Shown in pieces: positions 6,201 to 6,319 of a stretch of 6,319 bases of DNA; position 1 is the stretch's first letter, and the number at the start of each line of letters is the position of its first letter. The position numbers and the translations under genes are program-made. The notes beneath the pieces are model-generated. The model searched no databases and was not told the origin of the DNA. It was given only the letters and a program-made list of their open reading frames with translations. This DNA comes from Rhodothermia bacterium. GTDB lineage: Bacteria; Bacteroidota; Rhodothermia; Rhodothermales; JABDKH01. The stretch is from assembly GCA_018679295.1 (NCBI GenBank), contig JAHHLP010000297.1, positions 1 through 6,319 of the forward strand. Reading direction: 5' to 3'.

Positions 6201-6319
6201 TATTGCAAGTTGCCGCCAAAGCGGTTTGTTGTCTTACCCGAAGGCCTAATCGACGTGGCATCGCCGACATGCCCCGAGCCTGTGTCGACGCCCCGCGGTG
6301 GATCAACTTGAACGACAAA
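6200..6319 (-). CDS. Possible C-terminal end of an unknown CDS, 5' part outside window
   Basis: One minus-strand frame is open from the right edge to a TAG at 6202-6200 and would encode the last 39 residues of a protein (starting FVVQVDPPRG and ending TTNRFGGNLQ). Its stop codon would share a base with the first base of the tRNA. No family is recognisable from so short a piece. A second minus-strand frame is also open here and runs through the tRNA, so an open frame of this length is not strong evidence. The alternative is a non-coding stretch holding the tRNA promoter, though no clear -35/-10 pair was seen. Confidence 0.22.
   Translation of the reverse strand, partial: FVVQVDPPRGVDTGSGHVGDATSIRPSGKTTNRFGGNLQ

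Noticed and set aside
6094..6318. Minus-strand frame of 74 residues ending in a GFESHPLR-type tail
   Set aside because: It reads through the whole tRNA and into its terminator; the tail is a typical tRNA T-arm translation.

Overview
The window reads as a chromosomal piece from a Gram-negative bacterium of moderately high GC, most likely in the Bacteroidota sensu lato (a Rhodothermota/Balneolota-like lineage). This placement is an inference from the mix of proteins: a PorV-like outer-membrane barrel end, a helix-hairpin-helix (HhH) domain carried on an exported beta-rich protein, and a peptidase MA/TolB-propeller/barrel protein. No marker gene in the window fixes the taxonomy, and Gemmatimonadota or a related phylum remains possible.

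Layout. Plus strand, 2-2426: the C-terminal end of an outer-membrane beta-barrel protein (2-295) runs into a long gene (285-2426) for an exported protein with a ComEA-like HhH module near its N-terminus and a long beta-rich, probably barrel-forming region. The two overlap slightly or nearly touch, so they probably form an operon. Positions 2427-2530 are a short gap between convergent genes, with no convincing terminator.

Minus strand, 6319-2531: at the right edge there may be the tail of another reading frame, then tRNA-Ser(CGA) (6200-6113) with a strong hairpin terminator directly behind it (6111-6082). Next comes a roughly 950-residue exported protein that joins a zinc-metallopeptidase domain (HELVH plus downstream Glu), a TolB/WD40-like propeller and a C-terminal beta-rich outer-membrane domain (5910-3052). 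After a 140-base gap comes a small four-cysteine zinc-ribbon protein (2911-2531).

Three of the four main protein genes look like cell-envelope or outer-membrane proteins, so the window is mainly an envelope locus. No mobile element, CRISPR array, integrase or phage gene was seen. The most interesting items are the two domain fusions: a DNA-binding type HhH module on an exported barrel-like protein, and a peptidase-propeller-barrel chain. Many additional reading frames here, including those that read through the tRNA, are shadows and were left out.
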